NCBI RefSeq assembly: GCF_041435055.1 | Contig: NZ_CP108002.1 | Span: forward strand, 7,254,001-7,318,000 | Reading direction: 5' to 3' | Length of the DNA: 64,000 bases | Source: Streptomyces sp. NBC_00341 | Lineage (GTDB): Bacteria; Actinomycetota; Actinomycetes; Streptomycetales; Streptomycetaceae | Shown: piece by piece, positions 25,802 through 33,893 of the stretch | Position numbering within the stretch: the stretch's first letter is position 1 | How the letters are laid out: every line of letters starts with the position of its first letter | Program-made: the position numbers and the translations under genes | Notes under the pieces: generated by a model | Databases searched by the model: none | Seen by the model: only the letters and a program-made list of their open reading frames with translations | What the model was told of the DNA's origin: nothing

Positions 25802-28252
25802 TCAGCGGTGGCCGTGGTGGCCGCCGTGATGCCCGTGGTCCCCGTGGCCGGACGCGTCGGCCCGTACCCGTACGATCTGCGGGTCGTGGTCGCTCGCCTG
25901 GTCCGCGAACTCCGCGTTGATGTGCACCACGTCGTAGTCGAGGCGCCGGATGCCCGGGCTCGTCAGGATGTGGTCCAGCGTCTGCGAGTTGCCCTCGTAC
26001 ACATAGCTGTACCGCTCGTTCGCCGGCAGCGTGTTGATCAGCGGCTTGAGCGCCTTCCCGGCGGTGAGCGCGGACATCGTCGGTGAGAACGCGAAGTCGT
26101 TCAGGTCGCCGAGGGCGATGACGCGCGCCGACTTGTCCGCCGACAGCAGTGACTTGACGAAGGTGTTGACCTCCGCCGCCTGCTTGACCCGCTTGGTCTC
26201 CGAGCTGCGCACGGGCGGCTGGTAGCGGCCGTGCAGCGGCTGGTCGCCGCCCTTGGAGGTGAAGTGGTTGCCGATGACGAACACCGGCTCGCCGCGGAAG
26301 CGGAACTCACCGACCAGCGGCTTGCGGCTGTCGGACCACGACTCGTCCAGCGGGCTGATCCGGCCGGGCGATGCCGACAGGGTGACGCCGTGCCTGGTCT
26401 TCACGGCCTTCACCGCGGTGGTCGCGTCGCCGCCGGCGCGGTCCACGAAGGAGACCCGGGCGGGGTTGAAGAGGAAGACGTTGCGGATGTTGCCGCCGGG
26501 CTCGCCGCCGTCCTTGCCGTCCTGCGGAGCGACATAACGCCATGAGTAGCGCGGACCGCCCGCCGCGACGATCGCGTCGGTGAACCGCTTCAGCGTCGCC
26601 TCCGAACCGACCGTGCCGTCGTCGACCGCGCCGTTGTCGTCCTGGATCTCCTCCAGCGACACGATGTCCGGGGAGGCCAGGTTGACCGCGACGCCCTTGG
26701 CGAGGGTGTCGAACTTGCCCTGGTCGTCGAGCGCGTCGAGGTTCTCGACGTTGTAGGTGGAGACGGCGAGTTCGTCGCGCTTCTGCTCCCTGGTGACCTC
26801 GCGCTTCAGGTGCCGGTCGGTGAGTGTGCCGAGCCGGGTGGCCTGGAGGCTGTAGCCGCCGAAGGAGTCGTAGTCCAGCACGCCGCTGGTGGTGCCGGAC
26901 AGCACGTCGCCCACGTTTGCCACCGGGAGGGGCCGGCCGGCGTCGAGCGACATGACCTTGATCCGGCCGGTGTTCTGGTCGGTGTACGAGGAGTACAGCG
27001 TGCCGCCGCGCCGGGTCGGGTTCTGCTTCGGCTCGACGGTCACCCAGACCTCGCCGTACGAGCTGGTGGCGCCGGTGACCCGGGTGTCGGAGGTCTCGAC
27101 CCGGTTGCCCTCAAGGGATTCGTAGAGATCGAGCGCGTACTTCGCCGGTTCGAGGGGCAGTGCGTCGATCGGACCGCCGTCCGCCGTGGGGGCGTAACCG
27201 CCGGGCACCGAGGCCGCGTTGAGCACGACCGGCGCGGGCAGCGCGTTGCCGGAGGAGAGCACCGTGGTCCTGGGCGCGGTGATCTCGGTGACGGACTGCG
27301 TGGTGGCCGAGGGGTAGTACTCGTCCACCGTGCCGCTGACCAGGACCGAATCGCCCACCGAGACCGTCGGGGCGGCGGAGCCGGTGTAGACCAGGACGCC
27401 CTCGGAGGTGCGGGGGTCCGCGTCCGGCGAGGGGTCCTGGATCCAGAATCCGCGCGAACCCGTGGCGCGGACCGCCGTGACGATGCCGGGGACCCCCGTC
27501 ACCGCCTTGCCGTCCAGCGGGGAGACCCGGGTGGCGCCCTGGATGTCGTGCACGCGCACGGTGCCGGGCTCGGTGGGGTTGCCCGGGTCGCCGGGGTCCT
27601 CGCCGCCGCCGGAGGTCTCACCGGCCGCGTTCACCGGGGTGGGTGCGCCGGGGAGAAGGTCGGCGGCGTTGTCGTCGGTGTCCGCGAGGGAGGCCGCGCG
27701 CGCCACGGAGGCGGTGGCGGAGGCGCCCGTCGCCGGTCCGGTGCCTTCCCGGACGACCGCGGAGCCGTAGCCCACCAGGTCGACGACCCGGGTGTCGGAG
27801 GCGCAGTCGGCCGCCGTCTTGCAGGTCAGCGCCGTGGTGCCGGAGACCAGCGCGACCGTGCCGCTCGCGGCGGACATCGCGACGGTGCCGGTGGCATCCG
27901 GGGCGGGCAGGGTGACGGTGCCCCCGGTGCCCGCGGCCTCCGCGACCAGATAGCGGCCGCCGGGTGCGACGGCGCCGGTGAGCGGGGACACCTGCCACTG
28001 CGAGCCGGCGGACGGCGCGCCGGGCAGGTACTGGACGCTGAACCCGGACAGGTCGTACGCGGCGGAGCCGGCGTTGGCCAGTTCGACGAAGTCGCGGGTG
28101 AGCGTCGCGCCCGAGTTCCCACCGCCCCCGTACACCTCGGAGATCACGGCGGACGCGGACGGGGCCGCGAAGGCGGCGGGCAGCGCGGTGGCCGAGAGGG
28201 TCACGGCGACCGCGCCGGCCAGCAGGACGGAGCGAGGTCTGGATATGCGCAC
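25802..28252 (-). CDS. Secreted ExeM/NucH-type extracellular endonuclease
   Basis: This 816-residue protein has a Sec signal peptide ending AAFAA. A lamin-tail domain follows (about 35-135, ISEVYGGGGNSGATLTRDFVELAN). An OB-like region lies near 235-470. A C-terminal endonuclease/exonuclease/phosphatase domain covers about 495-800. Its catalytic signatures are STYNVENL, SLEEIQD, VIGNHFTSKGGDQ, VIALGDLNDF and ASDHDPQIV. This is the ExeM/NucH architecture of secreted DNases. The last 15 residues (GHGDHGHHGGHHGHR) are histidine-rich and may bind metal. Its own promoter lies at 28316-28287. Confidence 0.92.
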   Translation of the reverse strand: MRISRPRSVLLAGAVAVTLSATALPAAFAAPSASAVISEVYGGGGNSGATLTRDFVELANAGSAAYDLSGFSVQYLPGAPSAGSQWQVSPLTGAVAPGGRYLVAEAAGTGGTVTLPAPDATGTVAMSAASGTVALVSGTTALTCKTAADCASDTRVVDLVGYGSAVVREGTGPATGASATASVARAASLADTDDNAADLLPGAPTPVNAAGETSGGGEDPGDPGNPTEPGTVRVHDIQGATRVSPLDGKAVTGVPGIVTAVRATGSRGFWIQDPSPDADPRTSEGVLVYTGSAAPTVSVGDSVLVSGTVDEYYPSATTQSVTEITAPRTTVLSSGNALPAPVVLNAASVPGGYAPTADGGPIDALPLEPAKYALDLYESLEGNRVETSDTRVTGATSSYGEVWVTVEPKQNPTRRGGTLYSSYTDQNTGRIKVMSLDAGRPLPVANVGDVLSGTTSGVLDYDSFGGYSLQATRLGTLTDRHLKREVTREQKRDELAVSTYNVENLDALDDQGKFDTLAKGVAVNLASPDIVSLEEIQDDNGAVDDGTVGSEATLKRFTDAIVAAGGPRYSWRYVAPQDGKDGGEPGGNIRNVFLFNPARVSFVDRAGGDATTAVKAVKTRHGVTLSASPGRISPLDESWSDSRKPLVGEFRFRGEPVFVIGNHFTSKGGDQPLHGRYQPPVRSSETKRVKQAAEVNTFVKSLLSADKSARVIALGDLNDFAFSPTMSALTAGKALKPLINTLPANERYSYVYEGNSQTLDHILTSPGIRRLDYDVVHINAEFADQASDHDPQIVRVRADASGHGDHGHHGGHHGHR

Positions 28253-28286
28253 GGAAACTGCCCCTCAGAGTGTGATGAGGGAGCAC

Positions 28287-28316
28287 AAGCTATGCGCGTA
28301 GAACCGGCGATGACAA
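28287..28316 (-). promoter_or_regulatory. Promoter of the secreted nuclease gene
   Basis: On the minus strand TTGTCA (28316-28311) and TAGCTT (28292-28287) are separated by 18 bases. The -10 box lies 35 bases before the nuclease ATG. I see no gene between here and the leader-peptide promoter at 28526. Confidence 0.55.
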
Positions 28317-28525
28317 GGCATCAGAGGTTAATTCCGGGAATCGTTCCGCCATCCGGCCCACACCGGCCGCCGACCGGGCTCCGGACCTGCCTCCGGCCGG
28401 GCTCCGCACCTGCCGGGCCACCGGCCCGCGCGCCACTGTTCACGCCCCCGTCGGACGCCCGTCACACCGCCGCAACGCGGGGCAACACCCGGCAGGGGAA
28501 CGGGTGTCCAGGATGCGGCAAAGGT

Positions 28526-28555
28526 TTGACCGGGTTGCGCCGGTCCGGTTACGTT
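28526..28555 (+). promoter_or_regulatory. Promoter for a leaderless leader-peptide transcript
   Basis: TTGACC (28526-28531), an 18-base spacer and TACGTT (28550-28555) form a good vegetative-type promoter. Its start point would fall at about 28562, next to the ATG at 28563. No Shine-Dalgarno sequence lies before that ATG, so the message is probably leaderless. Confidence 0.6.
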
Positions 28556-28562
28556 GCGCGGC

Positions 28563-28643
28563 ATGCAGCGATCCGCACACCTGACGACGCGAGGTCATAT
28601 CGACCTGAAGCGTGTGTGCTCCGCCGTGTGTCATCGGGTCTGA
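28563..28643 (+). CDS. Putative sulfur-associated leader peptide
   Basis: This 26-residue reading frame contains RGHIDLKRVCSAVC. It fits the RxHxDLxRxxSAxC pattern of the short leader peptides found before sulfur-related genes in Streptomyces. It starts at the predicted transcription start, so it would be translated as a leaderless message. It ends 186 bases before the ROK-family regulator gene. That spacer contains a perfect palindrome CGGTGCGCACCG. Translation of its two cysteine codons could control expression of the regulator, but the mechanism is inferred. The family match is by pattern only. Confidence 0.68.
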   Translation: MQRSAHLTTRGHIDLKRVCSAVCHRV

Positions 28644-28829
28644 GAGCACCACGCCCGCGCGATCCGTCCGCAGGGGCGCTCCAGCCGCCCCCGCCCGGCC
28701 CCGCAGGGTGTCTCTCCACCGCAGCGCAGCGCCCCCGGCCTTCTTCCCCGTGCCGGTGCGCACCGCCAGGGCTCCGCACCCGGAGCACACACCGCGTCAC
28801 CCGCTGACATCGAGGACCTGGAAGACACT

Positions 28830-30104
28830 GTGAAGAGTCTGTCCGCACCCGGCCGTCGCCCCCGTCCGCCGCGCCGCTCCGACCTGCCCGCCGCACCGAC
28901 CGCCCGCCGGCCCGCGGGCCCCGGTCCGGTGTTCGGGGCGATCCTCGACCACGGGCCGGTGGCACGCTCCACCGTCGCCCGGCTCACCGGCCTCTCGCCC
29001 GCCTCGGTCACCGGCCACGTCGCCCAGCTGCTGGCCCGCGGGCTGGTCCGGGAGAGCGCGGAGACGTCGGGGCCCCGGGGGCTCGGCCGCCCGCACATCC
29101 CCGTCGAGATCGACACCGGCCGCTACCTGGTGGCCGGGGCGCACATAGCCGTCGCCCACTCCACCGTCTCCCTGATGGACCTGCGCGGCCGGATCGTGGC
29201 AGAGGACCGCCGACCCCACCGCACCACGGACCCCCGCCGGATGCTCGGCGAACTCGCGGCCCGGCTGCCCCGGCTGGCGGCCGCGCACGCGGGCGGCCGC
29301 ACCGTGCTCGCCCTGGGCCTCGCCACCGGGCACCGGGTCGATCCCGTCGCCGGGGTGATCGTGGAGCATCCGCAGCTCGGCTGGCGCGACGTCCCGGCAC
29401 GCGACGTCCTCGCCGCCGCGACCGGGCTCCCGGTCCACGTGGACAGCCATTCCCGCGCACTGGCGCGGGCGGAGCAGCTGTTCGGCGAGGAGTCGACCCG
29501 GACCAGTACGGTCCTGCTCTTCGTCGGCGCGGTCGTGGACGCCGCCTTCGCGACCGAGGGTGCCATGCACCGGGGCCCGCGCTCGGGAGCGGGCAGCGTG
29601 GCCCATCTGCCGCTCGGTACCGCGGAGGCGGGCGGCGACGCCGACGGGGCGGGCGGTGGCGGACGTTGTTCGTGCGGGCGGACCGACTGCCTCCAGTCGG
29701 AGGTGTCGGAGTGTGCCATGGTGCGACGCGCGGCCGGTCAGGGGCTGGCCGTGGACTCGTTCCTGGAACTGCTGGACCTGGCGCTGGCCGGTGAGCCGCG
29801 GGCCGTATCGCTCTTCCGCCGCCGGGCGCGACTGGTGGGCCGGGCGGCGGCGCTCCTGCTGGACATGTTCGACCCCGAGGTGCTCGTCGTGGTCGAGCCG
29901 GGGGTGGGCCGGATGCCCGGGTGTCTGGCCGATCTGCGGGCCGAGGTGGCGAAGCGCTCCTGGGTCTGCGAGGACCCGGAGCGGGCCGTGGTGCCGACCA
30001 GCTTCACCGGCACGGTGCTGGCCACGGCCGGTGGCGCGGTGGCGCTCGGCGCGCTGTACACGGATCCGCTCGGTCCCTGGCCCGCGCTGCCCGCGGTCTC
30101 CTGA
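28830..30104 (+). CDS. ROK-family transcriptional regulator
   Basis: This 424-residue protein has an N-terminal winged helix at about 33-75 (FGAILDHGPVARSTVARLTG, ASVTGHVAQLLARGLV). A ROK domain follows. The ROK zinc motif is present as CSCGRTDCLQ. The usual catalytic N-D pair of sugar-kinase ROK proteins is replaced by VDSHSRALARAE, so it is a regulator and not a kinase. It starts with GTG after GGAAGAC. It is preceded by a leader peptide and followed in the same direction by a sulfur-acquisition operon, which it probably controls. That link is inference. Confidence 0.87.
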   Translation: MKSLSAPGRRPRPPRRSDLPAAPTARRPAGPGPVFGAILDHGPVARSTVARLTGLSPASVTGHVAQLLARGLVRESAETSGPRGLGRPHIPVEIDTGRYLVAGAHIAVAHSTVSLMDLRGRIVAEDRRPHRTTDPRRMLGELAARLPRLAAAHAGGRTVLALGLATGHRVDPVAGVIVEHPQLGWRDVPARDVLAAATGLPVHVDSHSRALARAEQLFGEESTRTSTVLLFVGAVVDAAFATEGAMHRGPRSGAGSVAHLPLGTAEAGGDADGAGGGGRCSCGRTDCLQSEVSECAMVRRAAGQGLAVDSFLELLDLALAGEPRAVSLFRRRARLVGRAAALLLDMFDPEVLVVVEPGVGRMPGCLADLRAEVAKRSWVCEDPERAVVPTSFTGTVLATAGGAVALGALYTDPLGPWPALPAVS

Positions 30105-30162
30105 CGGTCCGCCGATTCCGGCGGCCGTTTCCTCGGCCGACTTAATTCAGGCAGTTGCATTG

Positions 30163-30192
30163 TTGACCGGGTACGAATGCGGACGGGATGAT
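30163..30192 (+). promoter_or_regulatory. Promoter before the cysteine-rich leader peptide
   Basis: TTGACC (30163-30168), an 18-base spacer and GATGAT (30187-30192) mirror the promoter of the first leader peptide. Both share TTGACCGGGT. The distance from the -35 box to the ATG is 36 bases here and 37 there. The -10 box is weak. Confidence 0.42.
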
Positions 30193-30198
30193 GGATTC

Positions 30199-30321
30199 AT
30201 GACCAGCCGGCAGCGGAATTCAGGGAACGCGTCCTTCGTGATGCGCGTCTTCCGCCTGCCCGTGACGGCGTTCGCCGCCGTCCGGTTCCTGTGTTGTCGC
30301 CCCTGTCCGGGCCTCCGGTAA
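30199..30321 (+). CDS. Cysteine-rich leader peptide upstream of the sulfur operon
   Basis: This 40-residue reading frame ends RFLCCRPCPGLR, with three cysteines within five residues just before the stop. It lies 191 bases before the flavin reductase start, at the head of a transporter and monooxygenase operon for organic sulfur. Short upstream frames with clustered cysteine codons are known to act as cysteine-responsive attenuators in mycobacteria. The arrangement here fits that idea. A shorter version starting at 30238 or 30241 is possible. The peptide has no known enzymatic domain. Confidence 0.5.
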   Translation: MTSRQRNSGNASFVMRVFRLPVTAFAAVRFLCCRPCPGLR

Positions 30322-30512
30322 ATCCTGCCGCGTCCGCTGTACTTCCTGCGCGGTTTTTCATCTGCCGGATTTCCCGCGGCCGATATGCGCCCGTTCGAAA
30401 TCCACGTCCCGGCCGACGTGCCCGGCATCGCAGTCCTGCTGTTCGCGTACTCACGTATGCCCGCGGCTTTTCCTCGCACCCTGCTGACCCACCCACCCAC
30501 TCGGGAGAGACG

Positions 30513-31079
30513 TTGACCGTCACCGTGTCCTCATATTCCGCGCCGGCCGCACCGACCGAACCGGCGGCACCGACCAAGCCCGGCATCGACCCGCGCCGAT
30601 TCCGGCAGGCATTCCGCCGCTATCCCGCCGGAGTCGTCGTCATCACCGCCGACGCGGGCCACGGCCCCATAGGTTTCACCGCGACCTCGCTCAGCTCGCT
30701 CTCGCTGGACCCGCCGCTGGTGTCGTTCGGCATCGGCACCACCACCTCTTCCTGGCCGCACATCGAGCGGGCCCGCACGGCGGTCGTGAACTTCCTCGGC
30801 GCCGAACAGCAGGGACTGGCCACCACGTTCGCCACCAGCGGCATCGACCGCTTCGCCGCCCCCACCCGCTGGCAGCGGCTGCCGGAGGGGGAGCCGGTGC
30901 TCGACGATGTGGCCGGGTGGCTGCGGCTGGAGATCGAACAGCTCGTCCCGGCCGGTGACCACCGCATCGTCATCGCCCGGGTGGTGGACGCCCGGCTCGA
31001 CGAGGGGCGCAGCCCGCTCCTCTTCCACGACGGCGCCTACCTCACCCTCCGGGCGCCCGCGCCCCCCACCGGCCACTGA
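30513..31079 (+). CDS. Flavin reductase (FMN:NADH reductase-like)
   Basis: This 188-residue protein has the flavin-reductase-like split barrel: RRYPAGVVVITADAG, then GFTATSLSSLSLDPPLVSFGI and FAAPTRWQ. It should supply reduced flavin to the two-component monooxygenase encoded five genes later. The TTG at 30513 lies five bases after GGGAGA and fits best; the next GTG is 12 bases further on. A 43-codon frame starting at 30385 ends by overlapping this TTG (TTGA) and might couple translation. It heads an operon with the transporter genes. Confidence 0.88.
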   Translation: MTVTVSSYSAPAAPTEPAAPTKPGIDPRRFRQAFRRYPAGVVVITADAGHGPIGFTATSLSSLSLDPPLVSFGIGTTTSSWPHIERARTAVVNFLGAEQQGLATTFATSGIDRFAAPTRWQRLPEGEPVLDDVAGWLRLEIEQLVPAGDHRIVIARVVDARLDEGRSPLLFHDGAYLTLRAPAPPTGH

Positions 31080-31092
31080 TCAGGGATTCGCC

Positions 31093-32160
31093 GTGCCATT
31101 CAACGACACATACCGGACCGTCGGCCGCAGATCATTTCTCGCACTGACCGGTGCGACGGCCATCGGCGCACTCGCCGCCTGCTCGCCGCAGGCCGAAACG
31201 GTGGCGAGCGCAGAACCCACCGGAAGACTTCCCTCGGGAGCGCCGCCGCCCGGCACGAAACTCTCCATAGCCGTCCGCACCACCCAGCTCCAACTGGGCG
31301 CGGCCGGACTGAAGGAGGAGCTGCCGTTCACCGTTTCCGACTGGCCCAACCTGAACGCGGGCCCCGACATCATCCAGGGATTCCGAGCCCATTCCATCGA
31401 CCTCGCGGTCAACGCCGGAATTCCGCCGATCCAGGCCCAGGCCATCGGCGTCGGCGCGAAGATCGTCGCGGTGCAGGTACGCAACAGACCCAGTTACGTC
31501 TTCGCGACCGCGCCCGGCTCGGACATCAGGAGCGCGGCCGACTTCCGGGGCCGGAAGATCGGTTTCTCGCAGGGCCAGGCACAGGGCGTCGTCGTACTGC
31601 GCGCGCTGAAGCGGGCCGGCCTCGCCAACAAGGACGTCGAGCTGGTCGCCCTGCCCAGCACCCAGTTCCTCACCGCCCTGCAGTCCGGGCAGGTCGACGT
31701 GGCACCGCTGGGCGAGCCGACCCTCACGAAGTACCTGAGCCAGTACGGAAAGGACGGGGCGCGCGGGATCAAGACCGATGTGGTGGACCTGCTCACGGTC
31801 CTCTGGGCACCCGACGAGGTGCTGAAGGACAAGGCCAAGGCCGCCGCCGTCCGCTCCTTCGTCCCGCTGTGGGCCCGCGGAGTTGCGTGGGCCTGGGAGA
31901 ACACCGACGCCTGGATCGACACGTATTACGTCAAGGACCAGGGCGTCACCCGGGAGGACGGCAAGCGCATCGTCGCCTCCCTGCGGCAGCCCCGGTTCCC
32001 GGTGAGCTGGGACAAGGCCATCGCGTGGGAGCAGGAGACCGCAGACCTGATGGCCGAGGGCGGGTTCGTGCCGGAGCAGGACGTCGCCGGCCTGTTCGAC
32101 CGCCGCTTCGAGGGGCTGGCGGCCGGAGCCGTACCGGCCCGCTACCGGGAGACGTCATGA
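31093..32160 (+). CDS. ABC transporter substrate-binding lipoprotein, SsuA/NMT1 type
   Basis: This 355-residue protein begins with a twin-arginine lipoprotein signal (GRRSFLALTGATAIGALAAC), lipobox LAAC. The mature part is a periplasmic-binding fold of the aliphatic sulfonate/nitrate/taurine family. Motifs are LAVNAGIPPIQAQAIG, GRKIGFSQGQAQGVV and SGQVDVAPLGEP. The GTG start follows AGGGA by seven bases. It should capture an organosulfur compound at the cell surface for the permease encoded next, which it overlaps by four bases. The exact ligand is unknown. Confidence 0.89.
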   Translation: MPFNDTYRTVGRRSFLALTGATAIGALAACSPQAETVASAEPTGRLPSGAPPPGTKLSIAVRTTQLQLGAAGLKEELPFTVSDWPNLNAGPDIIQGFRAHSIDLAVNAGIPPIQAQAIGVGAKIVAVQVRNRPSYVFATAPGSDIRSAADFRGRKIGFSQGQAQGVVVLRALKRAGLANKDVELVALPSTQFLTALQSGQVDVAPLGEPTLTKYLSQYGKDGARGIKTDVVDLLTVLWAPDEVLKDKAKAAAVRSFVPLWARGVAWAWENTDAWIDTYYVKDQGVTREDGKRIVASLRQPRFPVSWDKAIAWEQETADLMAEGGFVPEQDVAGLFDRRFEGLAAGAVPARYRETS

Positions 32161-33059
32161 CCGAGCTGCTGACGAACGCCCGCACGGCAGGCCGGGTGAA
32201 CACGGCCGCCGCGCCGGGGGAGACCGCGAAGTCGGCGGTCGCCGGCCGGTCCGCGCCCCGGCCCACGATCCCCCGGCCCACCCGCAGACGGCTGGGCCCC
32301 GGCCGGGCCCTGCCCTTCGGGCGGCTGATCGGTCCGGTGCTGGTCGTCGCCCTGTGGTGGTTCGCCTCCGCCATCGGCTACCTCGACCCCCGGATCCTGT
32401 CCGGGCCCGGCACGGTGCTCTCCACCGCCTCGGACCTCATCGCCGACGGCCGGCTCCAGGACAACGTCCTCATCTCGCTGCAACGCGCCGGGCTCGGGCT
32501 CCTCTTCGGGGTGGCCGCGGGGGTCGTGCTCGCTGTCGCGGCCGGGCTGAGCCGCACCGGCGAATACCTGCTGGACGGTCCGCTCCAGATCAAGCGCGCC
32601 ATCCCGTCCCTCGCCATGCTCCCGCTGCTGATCCTCTGGCTCGGCATCGGCGAACAGATGAAGGTCACCGTGATCGCACTCGGCGTCGCGGTGAGCATGT
32701 ACATCAACACGTACGCCTCGCTGACCGGCATCGACAGCCGGTACGTCGAGCTGGCGGAGGGACTCGACCTGAGCCGCGCGCAGTTCGTCCGCAAGGTCGT
32801 CATCCCCGGCTCACTGCCCGGCTTCTTCGTCGGACTGCGCCTCGGCGTCACCGCGTCCTGGCTCGGGCTGATCGTCGTCGAGCAGATCAACGCCACGAGC
32901 GGCATCGGCTACATGATGTTCCAGGCCCAGCAGTACGCCCAGTCCGACGTGATCATCGTGGGCCTGGTGGCCTACGGGATCTTCGGCTTCGCGTCGGACG
33001 CGGCGGTACGCGCCGTCGAGAGGAGGGTCCTGTCGTGGCGACGCACCCTGGCGGGCTGA
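32157..33059 (+). CDS. ABC transporter permease, SsuC type
   Basis: This 300-residue membrane protein has about six hydrophobic segments after a long Arg/Pro-rich N-terminus of some 60 residues. The permease EAA-like loop reads ELAEGLDLSRAQFVRKVVIPGSLPGFFVGLRLG, visible here as its two halves. The family is the sulfonate/nitrate/taurine branch. ATGA overlap with the binding-protein gene and a 25-base overlap with the ATPase gene show tight coupling. Confidence 0.91.
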   Translation: MTELLTNARTAGRVNTAAAPGETAKSAVAGRSAPRPTIPRPTRRRLGPGRALPFGRLIGPVLVVALWWFASAIGYLDPRILSGPGTVLSTASDLIADGRLQDNVLISLQRAGLGLLFGVAAGVVLAVAAGLSRTGEYLLDGPLQIKRAIPSLAMLPLLILWLGIGEQMKVTVIALGVAVSMYINTYASLTGIDSRYVELAEGLDLSRAQFVRKVVIPGSLPGFFVGLRLGVTASWLGLIVVEQINATSGIGYMMFQAQQYAQSDVIIVGLVAYGIFGFASDAAVRAVERRVLSWRRTLAG

Positions 33060-33796
33060 CCGCCGCCCGCACCGCCGCCGGCGCGGCCGTGGAGGCTCCC
33101 GCGATCCGCACCCGCGGCCTGGTCCGCCGGTTCGGTGACCGGGACGTCCTGAAAGAGCTCGATCTCACCGTCGCGGCGGGGGAGTTCACCGCGCTGCTCG
33201 GCCGCAGCGGCTCGGGCAAGTCCACCCTGCTGCGGGCCGTCGCCCGGCTCGACCACACCGTCGAGGGCTCCGGTGAACTCACCGTCCCCGACCGGGTCTC
33301 GCTCTCCTTCCAGGACTCCCGGCTGCTGCCCTGGCTCCGGGTGATCGACAACGTCGTCCTCGGACTGCGCGGGCCGGGCGCCCGTGAACGCGGCCTCACC
33401 GCGCTGGCGGAGGTCGGCCTGGAGGGCCGCGGCCGGTCCTGGCCGCACGAGCTGTCCGGCGGCGAACAGCAGCGCGCCGCGCTGGCCCGCGCCCTGGTCC
33501 GCGAGCCCGAACTGCTCCTCGCGGACGAGCCGTTCGGCGCCCTGGACGCCCTCACCCGGATCAGGATGCACGGCCTGCTGCGCGAGCTGTACGAGCGCCA
33601 CCGCCCCGCGGTGCTCCTGGTCACCCATGACGTGGACGAGGCCGTCGAACTGGCCGACCGGGTACTCGTCCTGGAGGACGGCCGGATCGCCGTGGACCTC
33701 ACCGTCGACCTGCCCACCCCGCGCTCCCGGCGCGATGCCCGGTTCCAGGAGTACCGCGACACCCTGCTCACCGCCCTCGGCGTCGCGCAGCCGTAG
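33035..33796 (+). CDS. ABC transporter ATP-binding protein, SsuB type
   Basis: This 253-residue ATPase has Walker A GRSGSGKST, the signature LSGGEQQRAALARAL, Walker B LLLADEPF and the switch histidine in LLVTHDVDEA. The GTG start at 33035 has GGAGG seven bases upstream, inside the end of the permease gene. It energises uptake by the binding protein and permease encoded before it. The ordering reductase-A-C-B-monooxygenase supports a single sulfur-scavenging operon. Confidence 0.93.
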   Translation: MATHPGGLTAARTAAGAAVEAPAIRTRGLVRRFGDRDVLKELDLTVAAGEFTALLGRSGSGKSTLLRAVARLDHTVEGSGELTVPDRVSLSFQDSRLLPWLRVIDNVVLGLRGPGARERGLTALAEVGLEGRGRSWPHELSGGEQQRAALARALVREPELLLADEPFGALDALTRIRMHGLLRELYERHRPAVLLVTHDVDEAVELADRVLVLEDGRIAVDLTVDLPTPRSRRDARFQEYRDTLLTALGVAQP

Positions 33797-33860
33797 GGCC
33801 TGTCGTCGAACTGCCGTCCGCCGCTCGCCTCGCGCCGCCATGCACGCACTCTCGCCGCAC
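33797..33860. repeat. Possible half of a palindromic element (element C)
   Basis: The 97-base gap before the monooxygenase contains GGGCCTGTCGTCGAACTGCC at about 33797 and GCACGCACTCTCGCCGC at 33842-33858. The latter resembles the subterminal motif of element B (GCACGCGCTCTCGCGGC at 56158-56174). There is no matching second arm, so this would be a truncated copy. Confidence 0.3.
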
Positions 33861-33893
33861 CCGCCCAGCCCCGTACCGATGTGAAGGAATCCC

